From JBFHIZ01 sp041596215 (GTDB lineage: Bacteria > Bacillota > Clostridia > Lachnospirales > Lachnospiraceae), in assembly GCA_041596215.1 (NCBI GenBank), contig JBFHIZ010000008.1:1-64000 (forward strand): 64,000 nt of DNA, given 5' to 3'. Below are positions 25,320 through 34,098 of this stretch, piece after piece. A program made the position numbers and the translations under genes. Below the pieces are notes generated by a model that was given only the letters and a program-made list of their open reading frames with translations, was not told where the DNA came from and searched no databases. How positions within the stretch are numbered: position 1 is the first letter of the stretch; every line of letters starts with the position of its first letter.

Positions 25320-26012
25320 TCACCCTCTATTTTTCGACTCAAATACATCTGTTTCTGTAAGTATTCCATCTACAATACTTACAATTCTTTTTGCAGATTG
25401 TGCCACTTTTAAATCATGTGTTATCATTACAATCGTATTTCCCATATCATTTATCTCTCGAAATAGCTTCAAGACTTCTTTTCCGCTATTCGTATCCAAT
25501 GCTCCTGTTGGTTCATCAGCAAGCAATATGGAAGGGCTTCCAACAAGCGCTCTTGCAATAGAAACTCTCTGTTTTTGTCCTCCAGATAATTCACTCGGTC
25601 TATGACCTAATCGATCCGCCAGACCTAATAGCTTTATAGTATCCATACATTTTTCTTCAGCTTCTTTATAACTAAATCCTCTTAAAATAAGTGGCATCGT
25701 TATATTTTGAATCACGTTGTACGTTGGAATTAATTGATAGTTTTGAAAAATAAATCCAATTTCCTGATTTCTTACACCCGTCAGCTCCACTTCTTCCATT
25801 TCATGAATAGCACGTCCCTTTAAGTAATATTCTCCAGCATCCGAAACATCCATGCAGCCTATAATATTCATTAACGTAGTTTTTCCAGATCCAGAAGGCC
25901 CTAAAATCGCCACATATTCTCCTTTATCTACATGAAAATTTATATTTTTTAGTACTGGAACTTTTTCTTCTCCTAACAAATAACCTTTATCAATATTTCT
26001 CATTGTAATCAT
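25320..26012 (-). CDS. MacB/LolD-type ABC transporter ATP-binding protein
   Basis: A 230-residue ATPase. Walker A is GPSGSGKTT (about 38-46), the signature is LSGGQKQR, Walker B is ILLADEPTGALD and the H-loop is ITHD. ADEPTGALD is the hallmark of the MacB/LolD/FtsE group, which drives extracytoplasmic mechanotransmission rather than channel transport. It is the last gene of a six-gene operon and serves the MacB-type permease two genes upstream. Its stop codon is 12 nt from the repeat cluster. Confidence 0.88.
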   Translation of the reverse strand: MITMRNIDKGYLLGEEKVPVLKNINFHVDKGEYVAILGPSGSGKTTLMNIIGCMDVSDAGEYYLKGRAIHEMEEVELTGVRNQEIGFIFQNYQLIPTYNVIQNITMPLILRGFSYKEAEEKCMDTIKLLGLADRLGHRPSELSGGQKQRVSIARALVGSPSILLADEPTGALDTNSGKEVLKLFREINDMGNTIVMITHDLKVAQSAKRIVSIVDGILTETDVFESKNRG

Positions 26013-26029
26013 AACAACATTATTCCTTT

Positions 26030-27001
26030 CTATTCAACAATTTCAATGGATATAATAACAAAAGATCCATCACTTTGCTTTTCTACGACCATAGCTATAA
26101 GGTCTCCTGCTGCAAGTCTTGAAAAAGTAGTTACCGTTCCTAGTTTTGTGGTAACCGAAGTTCCTACTGGAATTAATAAGGTAACAGATTCCTCTGTTTC
26201 TATATACGTACTTGTTGAAGATGCAGTACTGCTGCCATTTTGATTTTCTTCAGTTGCATCTATTTCTTCTTCACTTGGCATATCACCACCTGGCATATCA
26301 CCACCTGACATGTCGCCTATCCCTTCCTCTTCACTTGGTCTATCACCACCTGACATGTCGCCTATCCCTTCCTCTCCACTTAGCATGTCGCCACTTGGCA
26401 TATCACCACTTACTTCATCTCCACTTAGCACATCTCTATTTGGTCGCTCACCACTAGGCATATCTCCCTCTGATGTATCACCACTTGCTTCCTCTTCACT
26501 TACCTGATCAGTACTTAAAGCATCTCTTCCTGGCCTTTCTCCAATTGTTGCTTCAATTTCTGTTTCACTATTTTCCAAATCCACTTCCGTTGTTTCCACC
26601 ACTTCATTTATGGTTTCTTCGATTCCATCATTTAATGTATAAACGGTATATGTAATTTCATTTCCATTTATCTCTGTAATTTTCCCATATACCAATTCTT
26701 GATTACTTTCTAACTTTTGTGTTGCATCATCTTCTTTATTTGATGTTAAAAATATAACTGCTGATATCACTCCTAAAATTACAATTATACTAATAATTCC
26801 AATTACTTTTATTTTCTTACTTTCCTTCTTATTTCTTTTCTCGCTTTCCCTCTCGTTTTCCTTCTCGCTTATATTCTCGCTTTCCCTCTCGTTTTCCTTC
26901 TCGCTTTTTTTTTCGCTTTCCATCTCGTTTTCCTTCTCGTTTTCCTTCTCGCTTATATTTTCGCTTTCCTTTTTATTTCTATTTTCACCTTTATTCTCCA
27001 T
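26030..27001 (-). CDS. Single-pass membrane protein with low-complexity tails, export operon
   Basis: A 323-residue protein of no family I recognise. Residues 1-65 are a charged cytoplasmic tail made of SEKENE/RESE repeats; one membrane helix is at about 66-85; then a short beta-rich domain (YGKITEINGNEITYTVY); then a Gly/Met/Pro/Asp-rich repeat region (about 150-250, GDMPSGE-like units); then a Ser/Thr linker and a C-terminal beta domain (LIPVGTSVTTKLG). It sits between the MacB-type permease and ATPase genes (12-nt and 17-nt gaps). It may be an accessory subunit. It shares the peptide MPSGERP with the second adaptor. Confidence 0.7.
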   Translation of the reverse strand: MENKGENRNKKESENISEKENEKENEMESEKKSEKENERESENISEKENERESEKRNKKESKKIKVIGIISIIVILGVISAVIFLTSNKEDDATQKLESNQELVYGKITEINGNEITYTVYTLNDGIEETINEVVETTEVDLENSETEIEATIGERPGRDALSTDQVSEEEASGDTSEGDMPSGERPNRDVLSGDEVSGDMPSGDMLSGEEGIGDMSGGDRPSEEEGIGDMSGGDMPGGDMPSEEEIDATEENQNGSSTASSTSTYIETEESVTLLIPVGTSVTTKLGTVTTFSRLAAGDLIAMVVEKQSDGSFVIISIEIVE

Positions 27002-27013
27002 CTTTTTTCTCCT

Positions 27014-28324
27014 CTATTCTTGATTTAATGCTACTACTGGTATTAATCTAGAAGCTTTGTTTGCCGGATAAAATCCAAATACAGTTCCTGTAATAACACC
27101 GAAAGCTAAGGAAAGTAATGCTCCTGAGATCGACAATTCTACACGAACATTAAAACTTTCAATAATAGGTGTAATTCCAAGAGATAAAAATATTCCTATC
27201 ACTGCCCCTACAAAACTCATACAACTTGCTTCAAATAAAAATTCCATTAAAATATCTTTTCTAGAACAACCCATGGCCTTTAAAATACCGATTTCATTGG
27301 TTCGTTCTTTTACCGAAACAAATAATACATTCATAATCCCAATACCACCTACAATAAACACAATAATTGCCATCGAAATAAGTAACATCGTAAGCGTATC
27401 ATTTGATGCCGAAGCTGCTTCCATTTTGCTTCCAGCATCGGTAATCGTAAACTCTGCATTTGGATACGAATCTAGTAAAACCACTTCAATATCTTCAATA
27501 ACCTCATCTACATGATTAATATCACTTGCGATAACAGTTATTGTTGGACTAACATCTTCCCCGGTTAAATATTTAATTCCCGTTTGATAATGTATAAAAA
27601 TCGAACTATCTGGACTAATTCCCGAAGAAACAGATCCCATTTCTTCTAGAACTCCAGCTACTACATATGGTCGGTCATCAATATACACAATTTCATCATA
27701 TGCATCATATGCACTTCCAAAAATATCTAATGCTGTGGAATATCCCAAAACACATACTTTTACTGTATTTTCTCCATCTTCTTCTGAAAAATATTCTCCT
27801 ATGGACAACTCTAAATTACTTATTTCTGCATAATTATCTAATGTTCCTGCAACAGTATAGGTCGTGGCTTCTTCTAAATCGCCACCTTCAATATCTGCTT
27901 GGGTTGAATACGTAATAGTCGAATCTTCTAATCCAGGCACAAATACACTAAGATCATCCATGTCCGATTCTGATAAGGTAATGTCTTCTTGATTTAATCT
28001 GTCACTTTCATCTGAGGCATTCCCCTGCATAGCTGCACCAGGAAAACTCATTATATCTGGTCTTCCACCAGATGACCTTTCATTTCCTCCGAAAGAATTT
28101 GAAAAGGTACCTGTATCATCTGCACTTTCATATGAAATATCTATTGCCCCCGCATTTAGATTTGCAAATTGATCTGCAACATCCATTTTACCACCCGTTC
28201 CAATTGCAATTACTAACATAATGGTAGCCGATCCAACCACAATGCCAATCGATGTTAAAATAACTTTAAATTTATTTTGTGCTAAATTTATCCATACTAA
28301 TCTTAGTAACTCGGAAAGTCTCAT
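27014..28324 (-). CDS. MacB-type ABC transporter permease
   Basis: A 436-residue permease with one N-terminal helix (about 20-45), a large extracytoplasmic MacB-like periplasmic core domain (about 50-310) and three C-terminal helices within a FtsX domain. SVKERTNEIGILKAMGCSRKDIL (in two parts, about 335-357) is the FtsX/MacB coupling segment. The extracytoplasmic part includes a Gly/Ser/Met-rich insertion (GGRPDIMSFPG). It starts at an ATG that overlaps the stop of the third adaptor (TAATG). Works with the downstream ATPase and probably with the three upstream adaptors. Confidence 0.87.
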   Translation of the reverse strand: MRLSELLRLVWINLAQNKFKVILTSIGIVVGSATIMLVIAIGTGGKMDVADQFANLNAGAIDISYESADDTGTFSNSFGGNERSSGGRPDIMSFPGAAMQGNASDESDRLNQEDITLSESDMDDLSVFVPGLEDSTITYSTQADIEGGDLEEATTYTVAGTLDNYAEISNLELSIGEYFSEEDGENTVKVCVLGYSTALDIFGSAYDAYDEIVYIDDRPYVVAGVLEEMGSVSSGISPDSSIFIHYQTGIKYLTGEDVSPTITVIASDINHVDEVIEDIEVVLLDSYPNAEFTITDAGSKMEAASASNDTLTMLLISMAIIVFIVGGIGIMNVLFVSVKERTNEIGILKAMGCSRKDILMEFLFEASCMSFVGAVIGIFLSLGITPIIESFNVRVELSISGALLSLAFGVITGTVFGFYPANKASRLIPVVALNQE

Positions 28325-30291
28325 TATTCTGTCACCTTACTTTCAATTAAAACGATATCGCCTTCTGAAAGTCCTTCCACAATTTCTACATTAATTCCAT
28401 CGGAAAATCCAGTACTTATTGTTTTTTCTGAAATTTTTCCATAATCATTCATTACTTTTACATAAGATTTGGTTCCTTCTCTAAATATGGCACGGTTAGA
28501 AACATAAAGCACTTCTTCCATCTCCTTTGTTATAAATGTTATATTTCCTGTCATTCCTTGATATAATCCACTTACTTCTCCAAGAATCGTTACCGTTACC
28601 GTATATTCGTTTTCACCCGTATTACTATTATAAGTTGCATCTGAAATTTCTGTTACCTCTGCTTTATATACTTCCGCATCATAAGCTGTAAGAACAATAT
28701 TTGCTTCTGTTCCAAGTGCAATTGATTCCATACTATCTTCCGATACAGTTGCACTCATTGTCACATCTGTGTCATCATATAATGTAATTAATATCGTATC
28801 TAAGGAAATTTGATCTCCTTCTAAAACAGAAACCTCTGTGATAACGCCACTATATTCTGAAAGAATTTGTTGATCAATAATATAATCATCAATTTCATCT
28901 AATTTCTCTGCCATTTCATAATAAGTTTCTTCTACCGTCTCTAAACTATTATCCAAATATGCAAGAGAAATAGTTTTTGTTTCTTCCGCATAATCATATG
29001 CCAAAACTCTTAAATCATATGTTTCTTGTACGGTTAATAACCCTGATTCAAGTGCTCTTTTTTCTTTATTTAATTCAAGTAATAACTTTTCTAAATCAGC
29101 CTCCGCAAGTTCAATACTTTCTTCTTGCTTTTCTATGTTACTTTCCAAAGACTCTACTGTATTTTCTGCTTCATCCCTTGTATTTTCATATTGCACATAC
29201 CAATATGTATTATTATATTTGTCCACACTTTGAATACTATATTCTGCCGCAACTAATGCACTCTTTGCATTTTTATATTCTTCCTGTAAGGTTACTAATT
29301 CTTCATTCAATAACACAAGCTCTTCTTGTACAAGTTCATACGCTTCCTGCGCATCTTCTACTGCATCATATAATTCCTTTATATCTAACGAATATTCTGT
29401 TTCTGCATACTCCCCATATGCAATATTTGATTCATATGTTTGTGCTGCCGACAATCTAGATACTACCTGGTCAGATTCTACTTCTTCTAAATCAAGTTTG
29501 GCTACAACTACATCTTCAGCAAGTTGCTCCCGAATTTCAGAAACACTACTTTCTGTCAGCGTTAATATAGGATCTCCCTCTTCAATTTGCTCTCCAACAT
29601 TTACCAATATGCTTTCTACTTCCACCATATTTTCTGAACTTGATGTTGCTGAATCATTGCCACTTGCAAGTGAGAATATCTGTGAAAACATATCCATTCC
29701 TCCCCCAGAATTCATACTTGGAATCCCACTATTAGAAGAAGTAGAGTCACTTGAATCCGTAGAACTCGTAGAAACAAGAGAGGATAGATCCAGTTCAAAA
29801 CTTTGTTCTAATGTTCCAATATCAACTGTACTACTTTCCGTAATCCCAACCGTTAAATTCCCATAGTAAACCTCTGTTTCTTTATATACCGTGTCTTCCT
29901 TTGCATTACTGATTGTAATTACAATTGGAATACAAATTAAAAGAATAATAAGTACCGATGCAATTATTGCCGTTTTTTTTCGATTCTTTTCTGCTATAAG
30001 TACTTCTTTCATTTTTTTTAGATCCAAGTTTTTGAACTTATAATTTTTTAAATTCTTTTTTTTGATATTCCACTTATTAATTTTTATTCTTCGCAAATCC
30101 TTCTTACTTTTCTTTGTTTCTTGCGAATTCTTTTTTCTTTTCTTTGTTTCTTGCAAGTTCTTTTTGTTATCTTTTTTTTCTTGTGAATCCTTCTTACTTT
30201 TCTTTGTTTCTTGCGAATCCTTCTTATTATCTTCTGTTTCTTCCATATTCACTGCAATATTTTTATCTGATTTTTCGGATTGTTTATTCAC
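28324..30291 (-). CDS. Membrane-fusion (HlyD/MacA-like) adaptor, third of three
   Basis: A 655-residue protein. The first about 100 residues are lysine-rich and built of KKSKKDSQET-like units, encoded by about 33-bp tandem repeats (30096-30230). One membrane helix (about 108-130) precedes the adaptor core: a split lipoyl-like domain (VEVESILVNVGEQIEEGDPIL), a long alpha-helical hairpin (about 275-460) and beta-barrel/membrane-proximal domains (ISLDTILITLYDD to the end). A Ser/Gly/Met-rich insertion lies near 175-215. The start is GTG in a TAGTG overlap with the upstream gene. It likely forms part of the extracytoplasmic conduit for the MacB-type pump. Confidence 0.8.
   Translation of the reverse strand: MNKQSEKSDKNIAVNMEETEDNKKDSQETKKSKKDSQEKKDNKKNLQETKKRKKNSQETKKSKKDLRRIKINKWNIKKKNLKNYKFKNLDLKKMKEVLIAEKNRKKTAIIASVLIILLICIPIVITISNAKEDTVYKETEVYYGNLTVGITESSTVDIGTLEQSFELDLSSLVSTSSTDSSDSTSSNSGIPSMNSGGGMDMFSQIFSLASGNDSATSSSENMVEVESILVNVGEQIEEGDPILTLTESSVSEIREQLAEDVVVAKLDLEEVESDQVVSRLSAAQTYESNIAYGEYAETEYSLDIKELYDAVEDAQEAYELVQEELVLLNEELVTLQEEYKNAKSALVAAEYSIQSVDKYNNTYWYVQYENTRDEAENTVESLESNIEKQEESIELAEADLEKLLLELNKEKRALESGLLTVQETYDLRVLAYDYAEETKTISLAYLDNSLETVEETYYEMAEKLDEIDDYIIDQQILSEYSGVITEVSVLEGDQISLDTILITLYDDTDVTMSATVSEDSMESIALGTEANIVLTAYDAEVYKAEVTEISDATYNSNTGENEYTVTVTILGEVSGLYQGMTGNITFITKEMEEVLYVSNRAIFREGTKSYVKVMNDYGKISEKTISTGFSDGINVEIVEGLSEGDIVLIESKVTE
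30096..30230. repeat. About 33-bp intragenic repeats in the third adaptor
   Basis: Four imperfect copies of a unit containing TTACTTTTCTTTGTTTCTTG encode lysine-rich KKSKKDSQET repeats in the cytoplasmic tail. They are in frame multiples and so can expand or contract without a frameshift. Confidence 0.65.
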
Positions 30292-32081
30292 TAATTCATA
30301 CCCCCCATTTCTTCTGGTCTTTCACCTGATGGCATTTCACTATCTGGTATTTCTCTACCTGGCATTTCCATCGAATCATTCGTTTTATTTTCTTCTTCGG
30401 ATGTTTCCGATAGATTGTCCTCTGACATTTCTTCCGAACTATCATCGCTCTCTACATCAGCAATCGTATCCTTTGCACTTTCCGTTACTTTTGTAGCAAT
30501 GTAAATAATATCTCCATCAGATAATCCATCTAAAATTTCCACATATATTCCATCACTTAGACCTGTCGTTACTTCCTGTAATTCATATCCTCCAAGTTTT
30601 TTTACATATACATAAGTACTCTCATTTTCTGTTACAATGGCATTCTCGGAAACATACTTCGTATTTTCTCTTGTTTCAGTTACAAATGTAATATCCGCAG
30701 TCATTCCCCCATATAAAGCGGAAGTATCGCCTAATAAATCAACGGTTACTGGATAACTTACCGTAGCCGAAGAATCCGAAGTAGAAGTCGTTGTTATTGA
30801 AGAAATAATTCCATAATATATTTCTTCCTCGTACGCCAGAAAGGAAATTGCAACCTCATCTCCAACAAAAATATCGATGACATCTTCTTGTGATACATCC
30901 ACTGTAATTGACATATTATCTTCTTTTACATAAGTAAATATACTTCCTTCTTCTACCAAGGAATCACCTTCTTCATAAGAAATCGTCGTTATTATTCCTG
31001 TTCCTTCCGCATAGATGATACCCGATCCTACAAACTCTTCAAAATTACGCAACTGTTCTTCTGCTGCTTCTACATCCACCGCTGCCTCATTTAATGTTTC
31101 TTCTAATGCAGCAATGGACGTATTGTAAATACTTTCAGCAATACTACCTTCGGCAATCGTCATATCATAATTTTGCTTTGCATCCATTTCATTAATTCCA
31201 AGTTCTGCATTTGCAGCTATGATTTCATCCTCTAAAACTTCTATTTCTTCTTGTTTTGATTCGATGCTTTCATAAACCTCATCATAATTTTTTTGTGCAA
31301 ACTCATATTTGCTTTCCGCATTCAAATAAATTGTCTGTGCATCTACATATACTCCAACATCAGAAAAATTAGCATTTGCTAAATATTCAACAGCTAAATC
31401 ATATGTTTCTTTTGCATCACTTAATTCTTCTGTCACATCATTAATCGTGTCTTTTAAATCTTCTATTTCTTCAGAAAGTTCCAGTATTTCTGCTTTTTTT
31501 GTGTAAATCTCAGCATTCATCGATGAAATATTTTGATTGTAAATTTTAGAAGCATATTCTTCTGAAATCATACTACTTTGATAAGTTTGTTTCGCACTTA
31601 AAACGTCCACGTCATATTCTGTTTTTGCTTCTGAATACTCAATGTTTGCTTCCGTCAATGCCGACGTTAACAATTTTCGAACATCTTCCATAGAATCCTC
31701 CGTAAATTTCATTATGGGATCTCCTTCCGATATTCTTTGTCCCACTACAATATAAAGTTCCTCTATTTTTAAATACTTCTCAACGGTTTCTTCATCCTCG
31801 TCTTCGTCTGTATCTTCATCCTCTTCATCCTCTTCATCCGAAGTAGAGACACTAATATCATACAATTGCCCAGTTTCTCCAAATTCTAAGGTTCCACTTT
31901 CGGTTATCCCGATGGTCATATCTCCTACAAACACTTCGCTTTCCTTATAAATCCATTTCTCTTGACTTAAAGATGGTTGGATAAATACGGTATACACAGC
32001 AGCTCCAACCAAACAAACTGCTGCCACAATAATAATAAGTAACTTTTTTTGTTTTTTTGTTAAATGAACTTTTATCTTCAT
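30291..32081 (-). CDS. Membrane-fusion (HlyD/MacA-like) adaptor, second of three
   Basis: A 596-residue adaptor with a short cytoplasmic Lys-rich start, one membrane helix (about 13-32), an acidic EDEEDEDTDEDEDEE patch (about 80-95), a lipoyl half (VVGQRISEGDPIMKF), a long helical hairpin (about 135-350) and a second lipoyl/beta-barrel half (YAEGTGIITTISYEEGDSLV). The C-terminal about 55 residues are Ser/Glu/Met-rich and end EMPSGERPEEMGGMN. It overlaps the first adaptor by 4 nt and the third by 1 nt. Paralogous to both neighbours but clearly diverged. Confidence 0.8.
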   Translation of the reverse strand: MKIKVHLTKKQKKLLIIIVAAVCLVGAAVYTVFIQPSLSQEKWIYKESEVFVGDMTIGITESGTLEFGETGQLYDISVSTSDEEDEEDEDTDEDEDEETVEKYLKIEELYIVVGQRISEGDPIMKFTEDSMEDVRKLLTSALTEANIEYSEAKTEYDVDVLSAKQTYQSSMISEEYASKIYNQNISSMNAEIYTKKAEILELSEEIEDLKDTINDVTEELSDAKETYDLAVEYLANANFSDVGVYVDAQTIYLNAESKYEFAQKNYDEVYESIESKQEEIEVLEDEIIAANAELGINEMDAKQNYDMTIAEGSIAESIYNTSIAALEETLNEAAVDVEAAEEQLRNFEEFVGSGIIYAEGTGIITTISYEEGDSLVEEGSIFTYVKEDNMSITVDVSQEDVIDIFVGDEVAISFLAYEEEIYYGIISSITTTSTSDSSATVSYPVTVDLLGDTSALYGGMTADITFVTETRENTKYVSENAIVTENESTYVYVKKLGGYELQEVTTGLSDGIYVEILDGLSDGDIIYIATKVTESAKDTIADVESDDSSEEMSEDNLSETSEEENKTNDSMEMPGREIPDSEMPSGERPEEMGGMN

Positions 32082-33508
32082 TCTGCCTCTTCTCCCATTT
32101 GAAAATATACGCCAGCTACTAGATTCGATGTAATATTTCCATCTTCGCTTTCTATTGATACCGTCACTTCATACGTAATAGATGTACGACTTGTTGATGT
32201 AGAAATTGGATTAATTTCTTCCACGATTCCCATATATTCTCCATACCCATCAATTATTACATATGCCAAATCTCCTATATCAATCTTCGAAATATCTGCC
32301 TGATCTACGTCAACGGAAACGGTAACTATTTCTGGATTGCTATATTCCACGACTACACTTTCGCCGATCAGATTACGATCTTCTGAAATAGCAGTTCTTA
32401 AAATTGTTCCTGCACTACTACTATAAAAATATCCATCACCTATCAAAGTTTCAAATTCAATCAAGTTTTCATCTGCATCTTCTTTTGCATCAAGTAAATC
32501 GTTATATTCTTCCTCAATTTTTGAAAGTTCCGTTTCATAATCACTTTCAACTAATTCACTTTTTGCAAGTGCCTTTTGATAGGTTGTCTCTGCTTCCAAT
32601 GCTTGGATATCATATATTTCTTGAAATTCATATAATTCACTTTTTAATGATTCTAAATTTAATTCTTCAATCGCCAATAAAAGAGAAGCATTTTCAACCA
32701 TATTATTATATTCATCCTCTGCATCTTCTAAATCTTCTAAGTTTTCTTCTAGTTCTTCATACAACTCTTTTAATGTAATTAATTCCCACGGGTCATAACT
32801 ACTGCTTCCTCCACCTGGAGAGATAAACGCATCATATGGAATTCCCCATTCTTCAGATTTTGTCTGCAAAATAGCTAAATTTTCATCATAAATTGCTTGT
32901 TTTTCCTCCACACCATATTGTGAAGAATACGTATTATTATTAATTGCATCCGTATATGTATTAATGATTTCTTCCGATTCATCTACTGCTTCTTGCTTTT
33001 CTTCTAACCTTGAATTTAACTCCACCATAGTATCTTCATAAACTTCTTTTGCCTGTTTAGACTCTAACAAAGTAATATCATAATCATATTTGGCTGTAAT
33101 CTTCCCCTGCTCATATTCGATTAATCCAGCTCGATATGCCAAATCTGCACTTTCTGCAACCGTTTCCAATTCTTCTCTCGCATCCATAATTGAATCATCT
33201 GAAATTTTAAGTAATTTTGTTCCTTCTGTAATTACATCCCCAGTAGCAACATACACTTCTTCAATATAAAGGTCTGAAGTTATATAATCCGGCTCAAATT
33301 CTTCACTTACCACAGCAATTGCTGTTGTTCCAGCTGCATATACTGTCTCTTCTGTCACAACAAAGCCATTCGCAAAATTATTTTTTGATTCCATTGCTTC
33401 TTCCTTCATATTTCGAACAAAAAAGAAAACAGAAATCACAATTCCTATTACTACAATAATTGCTGCCATAATAATTATTTTTTTTCTTTTTGACCATTTT
33501 TCCTTCAC
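32078..33508 (-). CDS. Membrane-fusion (HlyD/MacA-like) adaptor, first of three
   Basis: About 476 residues. One membrane helix (about 10-35) is followed by a lipoyl half (VYVATGDVITEGTKLL), a long helical hairpin (about 120-345) and a second lipoyl/beta-barrel half (SSAGTILRTAI, GDLAYVIIDGYGEY). It is shorter than the other two adaptors and lacks their Gly/Met-rich tails. The frame extends to 33538, where the start would be TTG without a ribosome binding site; GGAGG lies 11 nt before a GTG at 33508, which I prefer with moderate confidence. First gene of the export operon, preceded by a direct repeat typical of response-regulator sites. Confidence 0.75.
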   Translation of the reverse strand: MKEKWSKRKKIIIMAAIIVVIGIVISVFFFVRNMKEEAMESKNNFANGFVVTEETVYAAGTTAIAVVSEEFEPDYITSDLYIEEVYVATGDVITEGTKLLKISDDSIMDAREELETVAESADLAYRAGLIEYEQGKITAKYDYDITLLESKQAKEVYEDTMVELNSRLEEKQEAVDESEEIINTYTDAINNNTYSSQYGVEEKQAIYDENLAILQTKSEEWGIPYDAFISPGGGSSSYDPWELITLKELYEELEENLEDLEDAEDEYNNMVENASLLLAIEELNLESLKSELYEFQEIYDIQALEAETTYQKALAKSELVESDYETELSKIEEEYNDLLDAKEDADENLIEFETLIGDGYFYSSSAGTILRTAISEDRNLIGESVVVEYSNPEIVTVSVDVDQADISKIDIGDLAYVIIDGYGEYMGIVEEINPISTSTSRTSITYEVTVSIESEDGNITSNLVAGVYFQMGEEAE

Positions 33509-33568
33509 TTTAGTTAATACCTCCATAAGATATGCCAATTTTATTTATCTCTATCATGTCTTGTAAAA

Positions 33569-33585
33569 CTTAAACTAACCTTAAA
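33569..33585 (-). promoter_or_regulatory. Direct repeat TTTAAG-N5-TTTAAG, candidate response-regulator site
   Basis: On the minus strand TTTAAG occurs at 33580-33585 and 33569-33574, an 11-bp repeat pitch. OmpR/PhoB-type regulators usually bind direct repeats of this pitch. It lies about 60 nt upstream of the first adaptor. Confidence 0.5.
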
Positions 33586-33626
33586 AAGTCTTTGTTTTTT
33601 ATGAAAGCTTAATTGAAAAAACTTTG

Positions 33627-33655
33627 TTGACTTCAATGTTTAATTTTGATACGAT
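33627..33655 (+). promoter_or_regulatory. Sigma-A type promoter for the 93-aa protein
   Basis: TTGACT, 17-bp spacer, TACGAT, ending about 52 nt before the ATG. Confidence 0.55.
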
Positions 33656-33706
33656 GACAATAAGTAAACTTCTTAGATTCAAATAAATTTTAGAAGGTGA
33701 ATAACA

Positions 33707-33988
33707 ATGCAAAAAACTGTTAAAATCATAATTAAAATATGCATCATAGTGGTAGTAATTCTTACTACTATGGGTATAACGGATTATCATAAAACAATGA
33801 ATAACTTTGAAAAACCAATATTTGCTAAGGTAATTAATGGAGCAGATGATGGTGGTTCAGGTGATTATGTTGGCTTAGGATATACTATTATTATCCAAGG
33901 TAATTTAGATATTGAATATGGTTATGTAATACACTCTGCACAATTTAACTTATTTGGCAATAAAATTCGTTTTATAGAAATAGAGTAA
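33707..33988 (+). CDS. Small exported or membrane-anchored protein, unknown function
   Basis: A 93-residue protein with a hydrophobic N-terminal segment (about 5-25) that could be a signal peptide or anchor, without a lipobox. The mature part is dominated by FAKVINGADDGGSGDYVGLGY (split around residue 45-60), a glycine/aspartate-rich motif I associate with small secreted proteins in Firmicutes, though I cannot name a family. It has an AAGGTG site, its own promoter and a terminator after it, so it is a genuine single-gene unit between two minus-strand operons. Confidence 0.65.
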   Translation: MQKTVKIIIKICIIVVVILTTMGITDYHKTMNNFEKPIFAKVINGADDGGSGDYVGLGYTIIIQGNLDIEYGYVIHSAQFNLFGNKIRFIEIE

Positions 33989-34040
33989 TCTTTTTTTTTA
34001 TATAAACACAATATTTACGAACATTGCCTTTCAAAAACAT

Positions 34041-34071
34041 AAAAAAAAGACAGATATACTCTGTCTTTTTT
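34041..34071. terminator. Bidirectional intrinsic terminator
   Basis: AAAAAAGACAGA, a short loop and TCTGTCTTTTTT between the small exported protein gene (+) and the ABC ATPase gene (-). Confidence 0.85.
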
Positions 34072-34098
34072 CTTTTTCATACATTTATTTTTTTTTAC

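Noticed and set aside
28977..29459. Long plus-strand open frame (160 codons) antisense to the third adaptor
   Set aside because: Leu/His-rich composition is that of an antisense shadow of a Glu/Tyr-rich coiled-coil gene; no start context.
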